This document shows positions 7,098 through 15,190 of a stretch of 64,000 nt of DNA, one piece after another (within the stretch, counting starts at the first letter, position 1; every line of letters begins with the position of its first letter). The stretch spans positions 62,001 through 126,000 of the forward strand of contig CAIVZZ010000006.1 in NCBI GenBank assembly GCA_903910555.1, read 5' to 3'. The notes beneath the pieces are model-generated. The model worked only from the letters and a program-made list of their open reading frames with translations. It searched no databases and was not told the origin of the DNA. Source of the DNA: an uncultured Gemmatimonadota bacterium (GTDB lineage: Bacteria; Gemmatimonadota; Gemmatimonadetes; Gemmatimonadales; Gemmatimonadaceae). Position numbers and translations under genes: made by a program.

Positions 7098-9794
7098 ATG
7101 ACCATCGGCGAACTCTGGCGGCGGTTGGCGCATCTGGTGAGTGGGTCGCGCGCGTCCGATGAGCTGCGCGAGGAGATGCAGTTACACGTTGAACTGCGCG
7201 CCGCGGCGAACCGACGGGCGGGCACAAGTGAAGCTGACTCCATCGTTGAGGCTCGACGCCGGTTCGGAAATGAGCGCGCAGTTCGCGCGTCATCGCGAGA
7301 CGCGTGGGGTTTCGGCTGGACCGAAGAAGCGCTGCGTGATCTGCGCTTTGCATTTCGCCGGTTGGGTCAGCGTCGGGGCTTCTCGCTCGCTGTGATCGGC
7401 GTGCTTGCGCTCGGTATCGGCACGACGACCGCGATGTTCAGTGCAGTTGACGCGGCACTCCTGCGCCCGCTTCCATTCCCGGACGCCGGACAACTCGTCG
7501 CACTCAACGACGTGTCCGTTCCGGTTGATTTCGGCAAGCAATCGCCAAACGCTCGCTCACAGGCAGACCACTCCGTGACGATCTCGGACGTCACCCAGCT
7601 GCGCGATGTCTTTTCGCACGTCGCGGCCTACGCGACCGGTGGATTGAACGTCGCCGATCCGGAGCATCCTCAGCGGATCAAGGGAGCGCTTGTCAGCGCC
7701 GATTTCTTCAGCGCGATGGGGATCGCGCCCGCGCTGGGGCGAACGTTCGATGCCGCCGAGGTCGCGCCAAATGGCCCGAGCGTGGTGGTGCTGTCGTATG
7801 GTCTCTCGCAACGCTTGTTCGTCGGCAAGAATCCGCTCGGAGTGAGCGTTCAGCTCGGGCCTGCGTCGTACACCATCGTCGGCGTCATGCCGCGCGGCTT
7901 CAGTTTTCCGAATGAGAGCGACGCGTGGCTTCCGATGTCCGTGCCGATCATGCCGGCGATGATGTCGGTCATTCCCGGCATATTCGGCGCACCGGTTATC
8001 GCGCGAGTGGCGACCGGCGTTGATCCAAGAGTCGCCTCGTCGCGGTTGCTAGCGCTGTGGGATCGCATGGCTGCCGCCGAACCGGCGATCGACGGCACCG
8101 CCCGTCCGGGTGCCCAACGAGCACAAGAGATGCATTCGACCGGCGCGCTCACCCCACTTCAGCGGGATTTGGTCGGATCACAGCGAACGGCACTTCTCGT
8201 GCTGCTCGGAGCGACCGGACTTCTTTTGCTCATCGCCTGCGCCAACGCGACCAATCTTCTGTTGGCCCACGCGGCCGCCCGTCGGCATGAGATCGCGGTG
8301 CGCGCAGTGCTCGGAGCATCGCGTTGGAGAATCGTTCAGCAACTGCTCATCGAAAGCGTCGTGCTGGCGAGCGTCGGCGCAGCGCTTGGAGTAATGCTTG
8401 CGCCGGCACTCCTCGGTGCGGCGCGGGTGCTCATGCCGGCCGACCTCTCCGGACTTGCAACCGCACGGATCGATGCCAGAGTGCTCGGGTTCGCGACGGT
8501 GCTCGCGCTGATCACTGGTGTCGGCTTCGGTTTGTGGCCCGCCCTCGGCATAACGCGCGAGTCGCCAGCGGAGACGATCAAGACCGGCGGACGCACCGCA
8601 ACTTCGCGCGGCGGGGCGATTGGCCGCCGGATTCTCGCCGGCACTGAACTCGCGCTGACCGTGATCCTTCTGGTCGGCTCGGGACTCATGCTTCGGAGCT
8701 TTCAGCGGGTGATGTCGCTGGACATCGGCATGGAAACGCATCGCGTTGGCACTCTCGAAATGGCCATGCCGCACTCGGCGGGGGATCGGACGCACCGCCT
8801 GCAGAAGATCGACGATATCGTTGCGCGGATCTCGTCGATGCCAGGGGTCGCGGCGGCGGGCGCCGTCAACGAACTGCCGATGCGTGTCGCGAATCGGATC
8901 GCGGTATACATCAAGGCGGACGGGGCGCCCAATCCAAATCCGAAGCGCGGCGGCAGCGCGGTGCGGACCCTGCTCGCGACTCCCGGTTACTTCGACGCGA
9001 TGGGCATCCCACTGAAGCACGGCAGGTTGTTCACGGTCGCCGACGATTCACTCACGCCGCGCGTCGCGATCATCAACGAAAAAATGGCGAAACAATTTTG
9101 GGGCGATGTTGATCCAGTCGGTCGCACCTTCACGGCGATGGACACCACGCCGCTGACGGTCATCGGCGTCGTCGCCGACGTTCGCGAATCACTTCGTGGA
9201 TCACGGATGGAGACGTTCGCGCAGATGTATTCGCCGATCACCGTACGCACACCGGACGACGTCGCGATCGTCGCGCGTGGGCCGCTGGATGGGCCCGCTC
9301 TGCTCGCGCGCATGGCAGAGGCTGTTCGCGCGGTCGACCGCTCGCAGGCGATCTACAACGTGAACATGATGGACGAAATCGTGAACAACTCTGTCGCACC
9401 GCGCAGGGCGAACACCTTGCTCGTTTCAATCTTTGCGATCATCGCACTCGTGCTCTCGGCGATCGGTGTCTACGCGGTGGTGTCCCATGGAGTGGCGCAG
9501 CGGACTCGGGAGCTCGGCATTCGCACCGCGCTGGGCGCCACAGGCCGCGACCTCATGTCGCTAGTCGCGCGCGATATGCTGTGGGTCACCGCGGCGGGGT
9601 TGCTCGTTGGAATCGCCGGCGCGTGGGCGCTCGCGCACGTGATGGAGAGCCTGCTGTACGGCGTTGCGTCACACGATCTGGCGAAATTTGTCGTTGTGCC
9701 CATCGTGCTCGCCTTGCCTGCCGCGGTCGCGACGCTCGTACCTGCGCGGCGCGCAATGCGGGTCAATCCGGCGGATGTGATGCGGGAAGATTGA
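7098..9794 (+). CDS. ADOP-type ABC transporter permease (MacB/FtsX-like)
   Basis: 898 residues. The N-terminus (residues 1-85) is the soluble permease-prefix domain with the DELREEMQLHVELRA signature of ADOP proteins. A first transmembrane helix follows near 95-117, with a MacB-like periplasmic domain and the motif LRPLPFPDAGQLVAL. Two FtsX-like modules of transmembrane helices come next: around 365-460 (LLLIACANATNLLLA, RHEIAVRAVLGASRWRI) and at the C-terminus (RTRELGIRTALGATGRDL). No ATPase is encoded beside it, consistent with the orphan part of the ADOP name. MacB-type permeases act as mechanotransmitters for export or lipoprotein handling; the cargo is unknown. Its last 32 bases overlap the convergent small gene. 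Confidence 0.92.
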   Translation: MTIGELWRRLAHLVSGSRASDELREEMQLHVELRAAANRRAGTSEADSIVEARRRFGNERAVRASSRDAWGFGWTEEALRDLRFAFRRLGQRRGFSLAVIGVLALGIGTTTAMFSAVDAALLRPLPFPDAGQLVALNDVSVPVDFGKQSPNARSQADHSVTISDVTQLRDVFSHVAAYATGGLNVADPEHPQRIKGALVSADFFSAMGIAPALGRTFDAAEVAPNGPSVVVLSYGLSQRLFVGKNPLGVSVQLGPASYTIVGVMPRGFSFPNESDAWLPMSVPIMPAMMSVIPGIFGAPVIARVATGVDPRVASSRLLALWDRMAAAEPAIDGTARPGAQRAQEMHSTGALTPLQRDLVGSQRTALLVLLGATGLLLLIACANATNLLLAHAAARRHEIAVRAVLGASRWRIVQQLLIESVVLASVGAALGVMLAPALLGAARVLMPADLSGLATARIDARVLGFATVLALITGVGFGLWPALGITRESPAETIKTGGRTATSRGGAIGRRILAGTELALTVILLVGSGLMLRSFQRVMSLDIGMETHRVGTLEMAMPHSAGDRTHRLQKIDDIVARISSMPGVAAAGAVNELPMRVANRIAVYIKADGAPNPNPKRGGSAVRTLLATPGYFDAMGIPLKHGRLFTVADDSLTPRVAIINEKMAKQFWGDVDPVGRTFTAMDTTPLTVIGVVADVRESLRGSRMETFAQMYSPITVRTPDDVAIVARGPLDGPALLARMAEAVRAVDRSQAIYNVNMMDEIVNNSVAPRRANTLLVSIFAIIALVLSAIGVYAVVSHGVAQRTRELGIRTALGATGRDLMSLVARDMLWVTAAGLLVGIAGAWALAHVMESLLYGVASHDLAKFVVVPIVLALPAAVATLVPARRAMRVNPADVMRED

Positions 9795-10236
9795 GCCGGT
9801 GAAGCCGCACAACGTCGAGCCGAATGCTGTCGTTCGGATTCGCAAGCCGTGTCGTCACGCCATCGAACCCGTTGCGTGTCACGCGCACGACGAACATCGC
9901 GCCCGAACGCACAGTGGTCACCACCACTCCGCTCTCGCGCGTGCGCCCGACGCGATCTTCCAAGAGCTCGTGCACGACCGCCGAGTCGATGGATTTGCCG
10001 CTGTCATCCACGACAAGAACGGTGTGCTTGTGAAGTCTCGATTTTACGGGCATCCCTGAAAACCCAGTGGGCTGATCCGTTCCTTCGATTGTATCGGGCC
10101 CCGGATGCCAAATACTTCCCATGCCGGTGCCGGTGAGCGCAGCGATGATCGCAACGTGAATGGCAATCGCCGCGATCAGGGCGATTTTCATCCCTCCGCT
10201 CGTCGGCTGCTGCATCCCCGCCGGACGCGTGGGCAC
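9763..10236 (-). CDS. small membrane-anchored protein with an Ig-like/carboxypeptidase-regulatory-like domain
   Basis: 157 residues; no specific family recognised. One hydrophobic helix (about residues 16-38, MKIALIAAIAIHVAIIAALTG) precedes a beta-rich domain (HTVLVVDDSGKSIDSAVVHELLE ... VVRVTRNGFDGVTTRL) that resembles a carboxypeptidase-regulatory-like or Ig-like fold. Start is GTG with GGAGAG nine bases upstream, located inside the end of the cytochrome gene. Only one base separates the two genes, so they are translationally coupled. The context suggests an accessory of the multiheme cytochrome. The 3' end overlaps the ADOP permease by 32 bases. Confidence 0.6.
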   Translation of the reverse strand: MPTRPAGMQQPTSGGMKIALIAAIAIHVAIIAALTGTGMGSIWHPGPDTIEGTDQPTGFSGMPVKSRLHKHTVLVVDDSGKSIDSAVVHELLEDRVGRTRESGVVVTTVRSGAMFVVRVTRNGFDGVTTRLANPNDSIRLDVVRLHRLNLPASHPPD

Positions 10237-10237
10237 G

Positions 10238-11890
10238 TTACTGCGCTCTCCAGGGCGAATGATCGGGCCACGCGCGCAGCGCCTCCGTCGCCCACGCGGG
10301 CGACTTCTCGGTGTGGCAGGACGTACACGCGTTCGGAATCTTGTACTTGTCGGTCATCGCCGGCGCGATGAAACCGAACGTGTGCGCGCGGACAAACGAG
10401 CCGGGTACTCCTTCGGTCTCGATCTTCGGCATGTGGCACGCGATGCACTCACTCCCCGCGCTGCCGTCCTTATGATGCGTGTGCTCCGCGAGCGTCGCCG
10501 CGCGCGGACCGTTCGGTGACATCGGGCCGTGACAGTCGAGGCAAAGCTTGTTTGCCGGCTTCCGCAGCTGCGCGTAGTTCTCAGTGTCATGCGTGTCGTG
10601 GCACGACGAACAGCTGACCCCGCGCCGATACATCAGGCTCTGGACGTAGTCATTGCCCTGCATGCGATTCTTGTGCGCGGTGCCGTCGGCAAAGTGCAGG
10701 AAGGTCGTTTCGCCCAGCGTGTGATCCTCGAGCTGCCAGAAATCTTTCAGCTTGAGGCCGACATGATACCCGACCGGCCAGTCGTAGTATTTCCCCTCGA
10801 TCGGGTTCGCGAGCGGGCGACCCTGCGAATGGCACGCAATGCAACCATCGCTCGCATCAACGGAGTTCATGCGCGCGGCGCTGAGAATATTTGCGCGCGT
10901 CGGATGTTCTGCGTGATCGCCGCCGGGCCCATGACAGCGTTCACAGCCGACGTTCCATTCGGCGACCTGTTTGGTGTGGATGTTGTAATCCACCGAGTGG
11001 CAGCCGTCGCAAGTCGGCCCCGTCGGCCGCTGCATGTTGTCATCCGGATAGAACGCAGTCCACCAGTCGCCGGTCTTCGGCACGTGATATGGACGCCACG
11101 TTTTGTTCGCGACATCCCACTGCGCGGCGAGCGGGAAATAGTCGTCGCCGACTTTCGTGAAATAGCGCTGTTTCCAAATACTGCCGTACACAAACGCGAC
11201 CTGTTCTTTCTTGAACGGCGCGACCTTGTTCGTCGCGAGATCGGGAATAATCGCGTCCGGGTGCTCGCGCGGATCGCGCACGACGTTCGCCATCGGCGTT
11301 TTCTTCCAACGATCGTAGATCTGCGCATGACACTTCTGGCACGCCAGAGAGCCGACGCAGTGAGCAGACGTCGCGATCTTTGCGTTCTCGGCGAGTTCGG
11401 TCTTTGAAAACGGGCGAAGACTGCGAATAAACAGGACGAGCTTCCAGCTGTCGCTCGTATTCTCCTGATGCGGTTTCGCGAGCGCAGGCATGCCCGTGAG
11501 CTGCACGCCGTTCTCGATGATGTAGTGCAGTTCGCCGTCGGTGAGACTCTGCGTCTGCGATGACCGCAGATCGGGAACGCGCGGGTAGAGTGCGCGGCCC
11601 ATGGCGGTCTTGCCATCCGCGTCGGTGCCATGACAGCTCGCGCAGCGCGCGGTGAACTGGTCGTGGCCCTCGCTCACGTTCTCCGACGTGGCCTCGAGTG
11701 GAGTCTGCTCCCGTCGGGCGGCGCGCGGAATCGCAAAGTCTCGAACGGTCCTCGCGATGCGTGCTTCGAACGCCGATGGCTCGGAGCTCGCGCGGAATCC
11801 ACGATACATCAGTGCGCCCGCGCCGATCGCGCCGATAGCTGCAACGATGAGTGCGGCGAGGAGCGCGCCCTTCCAGCGATCACGCGTCAT
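10238..11890 (-). CDS. membrane-anchored nonaheme cytochrome c
   Basis: 550 residues with an uncleaved N-terminal transmembrane anchor (about 8-30) and nine CXXCH haem sites: CASCH 83-87, CQKCH 184-188, CDGCH 294-298, CERCH 316-320, CIACH 350-354, CSSCH 427-431, CLDCH 450-454, CIACH 482-486 and CTSCH 522-526. The first lies in a small cytochrome-c domain (DGELHYIIENGVQLTGMPAL). The other eight form an octahaem module of the broad c554/NrfA-related superfamily. It should carry electrons in the periplasm. Dehydrogenase, nitrite-reductase or pure transfer roles are all possible. It is third in a four-gene minus-strand unit. Confidence 0.85.
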   Translation of the reverse strand: MTRDRWKGALLAALIVAAIGAIGAGALMYRGFRASSEPSAFEARIARTVRDFAIPRAARREQTPLEATSENVSEGHDQFTARCASCHGTDADGKTAMGRALYPRVPDLRSSQTQSLTDGELHYIIENGVQLTGMPALAKPHQENTSDSWKLVLFIRSLRPFSKTELAENAKIATSAHCVGSLACQKCHAQIYDRWKKTPMANVVRDPREHPDAIIPDLATNKVAPFKKEQVAFVYGSIWKQRYFTKVGDDYFPLAAQWDVANKTWRPYHVPKTGDWWTAFYPDDNMQRPTGPTCDGCHSVDYNIHTKQVAEWNVGCERCHGPGGDHAEHPTRANILSAARMNSVDASDGCIACHSQGRPLANPIEGKYYDWPVGYHVGLKLKDFWQLEDHTLGETTFLHFADGTAHKNRMQGNDYVQSLMYRRGVSCSSCHDTHDTENYAQLRKPANKLCLDCHGPMSPNGPRAATLAEHTHHKDGSAGSECIACHMPKIETEGVPGSFVRAHTFGFIAPAMTDKYKIPNACTSCHTEKSPAWATEALRAWPDHSPWRAQ

Positions 11891-11902
11891 GCAGGAATCG
11901 TA

Positions 11903-13075
11903 TCAGGATCCGCACGTCAGCGCCTGATCGTTGCTGACGATTTTCCCCGCTTTCGCGGCTTGGAGAAACGGCTCGATCGGACAGAGCGATTTCACCGCGG
12001 CAGCAGGATCAGTCGCGCCGCCCGGATGTCCGCCTCGACCAAACCGGCGCATGGAATACGGCCGGATGAACACGCTCTTTGAGTCCGTCGGCAGTGTTGC
12101 GACGTTGTCGTAGAACGCCTGACCCTTTCCATCCTGGAAGAGATACTGCTCGACGTTTGATAAATAAAACGCGCTCACCACGCCGCCCTGCTGCGTGAGC
12201 CAGCTGCCAATAGCGCGAATCGCCTTCGGTCCGCCGAAATCTCCGGAGACCGGAACGACGAGATTGTGATCTTCGAGCGACTTCACATAGCGATAGTTCT
12301 CCTCGCTCGAGAGAAAGCTCTGCGGCTGGCCGGACCGGTCGAGCGAGTAGCCGGTCATATCGGCAAAGCCGCGATTGCCCGCCGGCCCGCCGCCGCGACC
12401 TGAGCCGCGCGTAGAAATGGCCGGCCCGAGCGTCTGAAACGCCAAGAGCACCGAGCGCAGTTGCCCCGCTTCATCGGCCGTGAATGCGAAGTGATGCGTC
12501 CTGATGAGATTCGCTTCGACGCGCTCGATCGTTTTGCGCCCGAGTGCGGTGTCGGTCGGCACGAGCCAGTAAGCATCCCACATCTTTTGGATCGTGGTCG
12601 CGCTGTCCATCCCGGCAGGGCGGGCCTTCGCAAATAGCAGGGTCAGAAAATCCGCGCGATCCTTCGCGAGCTCGAACATCGCTTTGAACATCAGGTGCTG
12701 CATCACCGCCTGACGGCGAATGTCGACGACGAACGCCATCTTCGGATGAATGGCCGCGATGTAGCTCAGGTTCTGCTCCGGCCCGACCCCGATGTACACG
12801 CCGCCGCTCACGCCAGTCGTGCGGAGCATCGTGAAGAGCTCGCCGACTTCCATCTCATTGGACGTGAAGTTGTCCGTGATCCGGAAGTATCCGCCAGGCT
12901 CGGATATGTCGGTAACGAGTTTCCAAAAAGCCGAATCACTCAGCGATGTCGGAAGCGCCCGAGTCTGCGCCGCCGCAGGCACCGCGATCGCAACGATCAC
13001 GATGCCCGCAGCCAGCCGGATTTGCCGTCCGATCGCCGAAAACCGGCGACCGAAAACCGCGAACCCGTTGTGCAT
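11903..13075 (-). CDS. exported protein of the LIC_10091-like (methyltransferase-fold) family
   Basis: 390 residues with a signal peptide (hydrophobic stretch about 21-36 ending AAAQ). The body has FRITDNFTSNEMEVGELFTMLRTTGVSGGVYIGVGPEQNLSYIAAIHPKMAFVVDIRR, which looks like a secreted SAM-methyltransferase fold. A later stretch (SGDFGGPKAIRAIGSWL, VVSAFYLSNVEQYLF) is typical of proteins annotated as LIC_10091 family. Activity is not established for the family. The start codon is two bases after the stop of the upstream beta-propeller gene and the cytochrome gene follows 12 bases downstream, so all are likely one transcript. The link to electron transfer is inference from context. Confidence 0.7.
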   Translation of the reverse strand: MHNGFAVFGRRFSAIGRQIRLAAGIVIVAIAVPAAAQTRALPTSLSDSAFWKLVTDISEPGGYFRITDNFTSNEMEVGELFTMLRTTGVSGGVYIGVGPEQNLSYIAAIHPKMAFVVDIRRQAVMQHLMFKAMFELAKDRADFLTLLFAKARPAGMDSATTIQKMWDAYWLVPTDTALGRKTIERVEANLIRTHHFAFTADEAGQLRSVLLAFQTLGPAISTRGSGRGGGPAGNRGFADMTGYSLDRSGQPQSFLSSEENYRYVKSLEDHNLVVPVSGDFGGPKAIRAIGSWLTQQGGVVSAFYLSNVEQYLFQDGKGQAFYDNVATLPTDSKSVFIRPYSMRRFGRGGHPGGATDPAAAVKSLCPIEPFLQAAKAGKIVSNDQALTCGS

Positions 13076-13077
13076 GG

Positions 13078-14241
13078 TTATTTCCCAATCATGAGGATGG
13101 TAAACGACCCCGGAATCACCGGCGCCTGCCCCTGCCGTCCACCGCCCGCCACCGGCGGCGGAGCCGGTCCACGCTCCACGCTCATCACGAACACATGCCC
13201 GGTCTTCGTGTCCAGCGTCAGCGTGCGCGCGCCATTCATCGTATCAAGATTCTGCTCGACCACAAAATCTTTCGGGCTGTTCTCTTTCACGATCGTCAGC
13301 GTGCCGTTCCCGTGCGCGCTGAATGCTTCCATCGTGCTCGGATTGAACGCCGCGCCGTCCGAACTGCCGGCGAGCGGAAGTGTCGTGATGATATGTCCGT
13401 CATCCGCGCTCAGAATCACCATCTGCGGCTTCGGCAGCTGACGTTGCGGCTGGGCTTGACCGTTCGCGCCAATAACCGCGGGCTGAAGTCCACCGGAGGC
13501 GCCGCACGCGGCAAAGAGAATGTGATTCTTCGCATCCAGCGCGAGGCCGTTGCACGAACCGCCCTTATCACCGAACGGAAAGTGCGCCGTCGCCTTCATC
13601 GTCTTCACGTCGACCTTCGTCACGCTCCCTTCGCCGTCCTGCATCACCACATAAAGCGTGCCCTTGCCATCTGCGACGCCCTGCTCGGGGACGCCACCCA
13701 GATCGATCTGGCCGAGAAATTTGCCGTCCTTTGCGTCGAACACGCCGGCACTCTTGGTCGGATGGCTAAACACGTAGACTTGCTGATTGTACCCATCCGC
13801 CAGAATGCCGTCGGGGCCAAAGCCGGAATCCGCCGGGATCTTCTTGATCAGCGTCATCGATTTCGTATCCCACATCGCGACGTCAGGATGATCGCTGGAG
13901 AATCCGTGTCCGGATTTCGAGTCAACTGTCGCGCCATTGCCGGCCGTTCCGGGGATCTCGCCGATCAGCGCGAGCGTTTCGATGTTGAACACCGAGACGC
14001 GCCCGGGAATGGCATCGCGCGCCGGCGCCGTCTCGGTCGCGGGCACGGCTCGGACTGTGTTCCGGGTGATATAAATGCGCCGGCCATCCACATCCGCATA
14101 GATGTAGTCCGTGCCGCCCTCGCCGCCGACTTTCGCCCGCTGCAGCACTTTGTACGGACCGTCGGCAGCGGGTTGCTGCGCCAACAGTGCCGGCGCGGCC
14201 AATACGAAAACCGCCGTCGCCGCAAACAGTGAACGTCGCAT
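13078..14241 (-). CDS. secreted YncE-like beta-propeller protein
   Basis: 387 residues with a Sec signal peptide (MRRSLFAATAVFVLAAPALLAQ). Repeated beta-propeller blades follow: GGTDYIYADVDGRRIYITR, VSVFNIETLALIGEIPG, VYVFSHPTKSAGVFDAKDGKFLGQI, SVTKVDVKTMKATAHFPFG. They resemble YVTN/YncE repeats. Start at 14241 is preferred to the upstream in-frame start at 14307 because GAGGAGAG lies directly upstream and the signal peptide begins here. It is the first gene of the four-gene unit with the LIC_10091-like protein, the nonaheme cytochrome and the small membrane protein. Such propellers often act as periplasmic scaffolds. No catalytic residues are evident. Confidence 0.8.
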   Translation of the reverse strand: MRRSLFAATAVFVLAAPALLAQQPAADGPYKVLQRAKVGGEGGTDYIYADVDGRRIYITRNTVRAVPATETAPARDAIPGRVSVFNIETLALIGEIPGTAGNGATVDSKSGHGFSSDHPDVAMWDTKSMTLIKKIPADSGFGPDGILADGYNQQVYVFSHPTKSAGVFDAKDGKFLGQIDLGGVPEQGVADGKGTLYVVMQDGEGSVTKVDVKTMKATAHFPFGDKGGSCNGLALDAKNHILFAACGASGGLQPAVIGANGQAQPQRQLPKPQMVILSADDGHIITTLPLAGSSDGAAFNPSTMEAFSAHGNGTLTIVKENSPKDFVVEQNLDTMNGARTLTLDTKTGHVFVMSVERGPAPPPVAGGGRQGQAPVIPGSFTILMIGK

Positions 14242-14368
14242 GAAACTCTCCTCAATGATTGGAATCGCAGCTCTCAAGTGGGCGCAACTATCATAGCGCC
14301 GCCTCATGACAACTTGATGTGCAATGCCGCTTCACGCCACCTGTTTTATCGATGCCGATCGTCACGGT

Positions 14369-15190
14369 CTAGCCGCGTGCCACCACGGCCGGCGCGCCAG
14401 TCTCGGGATCGCCAATCGCGACGTTCACCACCGTGAAGTCGTTCAACTCGTACAGTTCGCGAGCGATCGCCGTTCCCACACTTACCGGCGCGAGGCAACG
14501 CATCGGCACCATCGCCACCAGCGTGCGCACGCCACGCCTGTGCGCCTCGGCGAGCAGCTCGACATAACCACCCGCGCAGTTCGTGTGCCCCGAGTGCACG
14601 AGGCAGTACGCGCCGTGATCCGGATGGCTGACGGTGATCGTCGCGCTGTCGGCGCTCTCACAGAGGACGGCCGCGTGATCGCCCAGACTGCGCAGCTCCT
14701 TATGCACGTGCGTGACGAGTGCCGCGCGCAGTTCTCGCTCGGAGAAAATCCAGCGCGTGTCATCGCGCCGAAGAACGTCGCCATCTCCGAGGCCTCGCTC
14801 GGCCGCGATGCGCGCGTGATATGGCGGCAGTTCCGGAGTGCGGGCGAAGTAACGCGCGACGAGCTCCGCGCCGAGCCGTTCGGCCGCGCTGCGGTCCGCG
14901 AGGGCGGGGCGCACGCCGAGCACATCATCGACGAGCACCATCAGCCGGGCACGCTGCGACTGCTGTGCGGCGACCGCGCGGCACGCGGCTCCCCACGTCA
15001 GCCGCGTGAACGCGAGAAAATCACGCGGCGCATCCGCGGAGGGCGCGCCTTCCAGCGCGTCGGTTGCGTCTGCGCCCTGTGTGAAAATCGCGTAATGTCC
15101 GGCGAGGATCGCCACAGTTCCGGCGGGCGCACTGGTGATTTCCTGCGCGAGAAAACTCGCGAGCTGGTCGAGCGGCAACGAGGCGCTCAT
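14369..15190 (-). CDS. conserved-looking protein of unknown function (partner of the upstream 501-residue protein)
   Basis: 273 residues, not recognised. No signal peptide or transmembrane helix is visible, so it is probably cytoplasmic. The middle is Arg/Ala-rich (RLTWGAACRAVAAQQSQRARLMVLVDDVLG). The second half has a cluster of possible metal or catalytic residues (HPDHGAYCLVHSGHTNCAGGY, then RTLVAMVPMRC). Its ATG overlaps the stop of the upstream gene by four bases, so the two proteins are made together. A 382-residue open frame on the other strand covers much of this region but has the composition of an antisense shadow. Confidence 0.55.
   Translation of the reverse strand: MSASLPLDQLASFLAQEITSAPAGTVAILAGHYAIFTQGADATDALEGAPSADAPRDFLAFTRLTWGAACRAVAAQQSQRARLMVLVDDVLGVRPALADRSAAERLGAELVARYFARTPELPPYHARIAAERGLGDGDVLRRDDTRWIFSERELRAALVTHVHKELRSLGDHAAVLCESADSATITVSHPDHGAYCLVHSGHTNCAGGYVELLAEAHRRGVRTLVAMVPMRCLAPVSVGTAIARELYELNDFTVVNVAIGDPETGAPAVVARG

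Noticed and set aside
8178..9020. 280-codon minus-strand frame inside the ADOP gene
   Set aside because: Overlaps the well-supported permease and is Arg/His-rich with no recognisable motif.
12946..14232. 428-codon open frame on the plus strand
   Set aside because: Antisense to the YncE-like and LIC_10091-like genes; no domain is visible and its composition is Arg/His/Ala-heavy.
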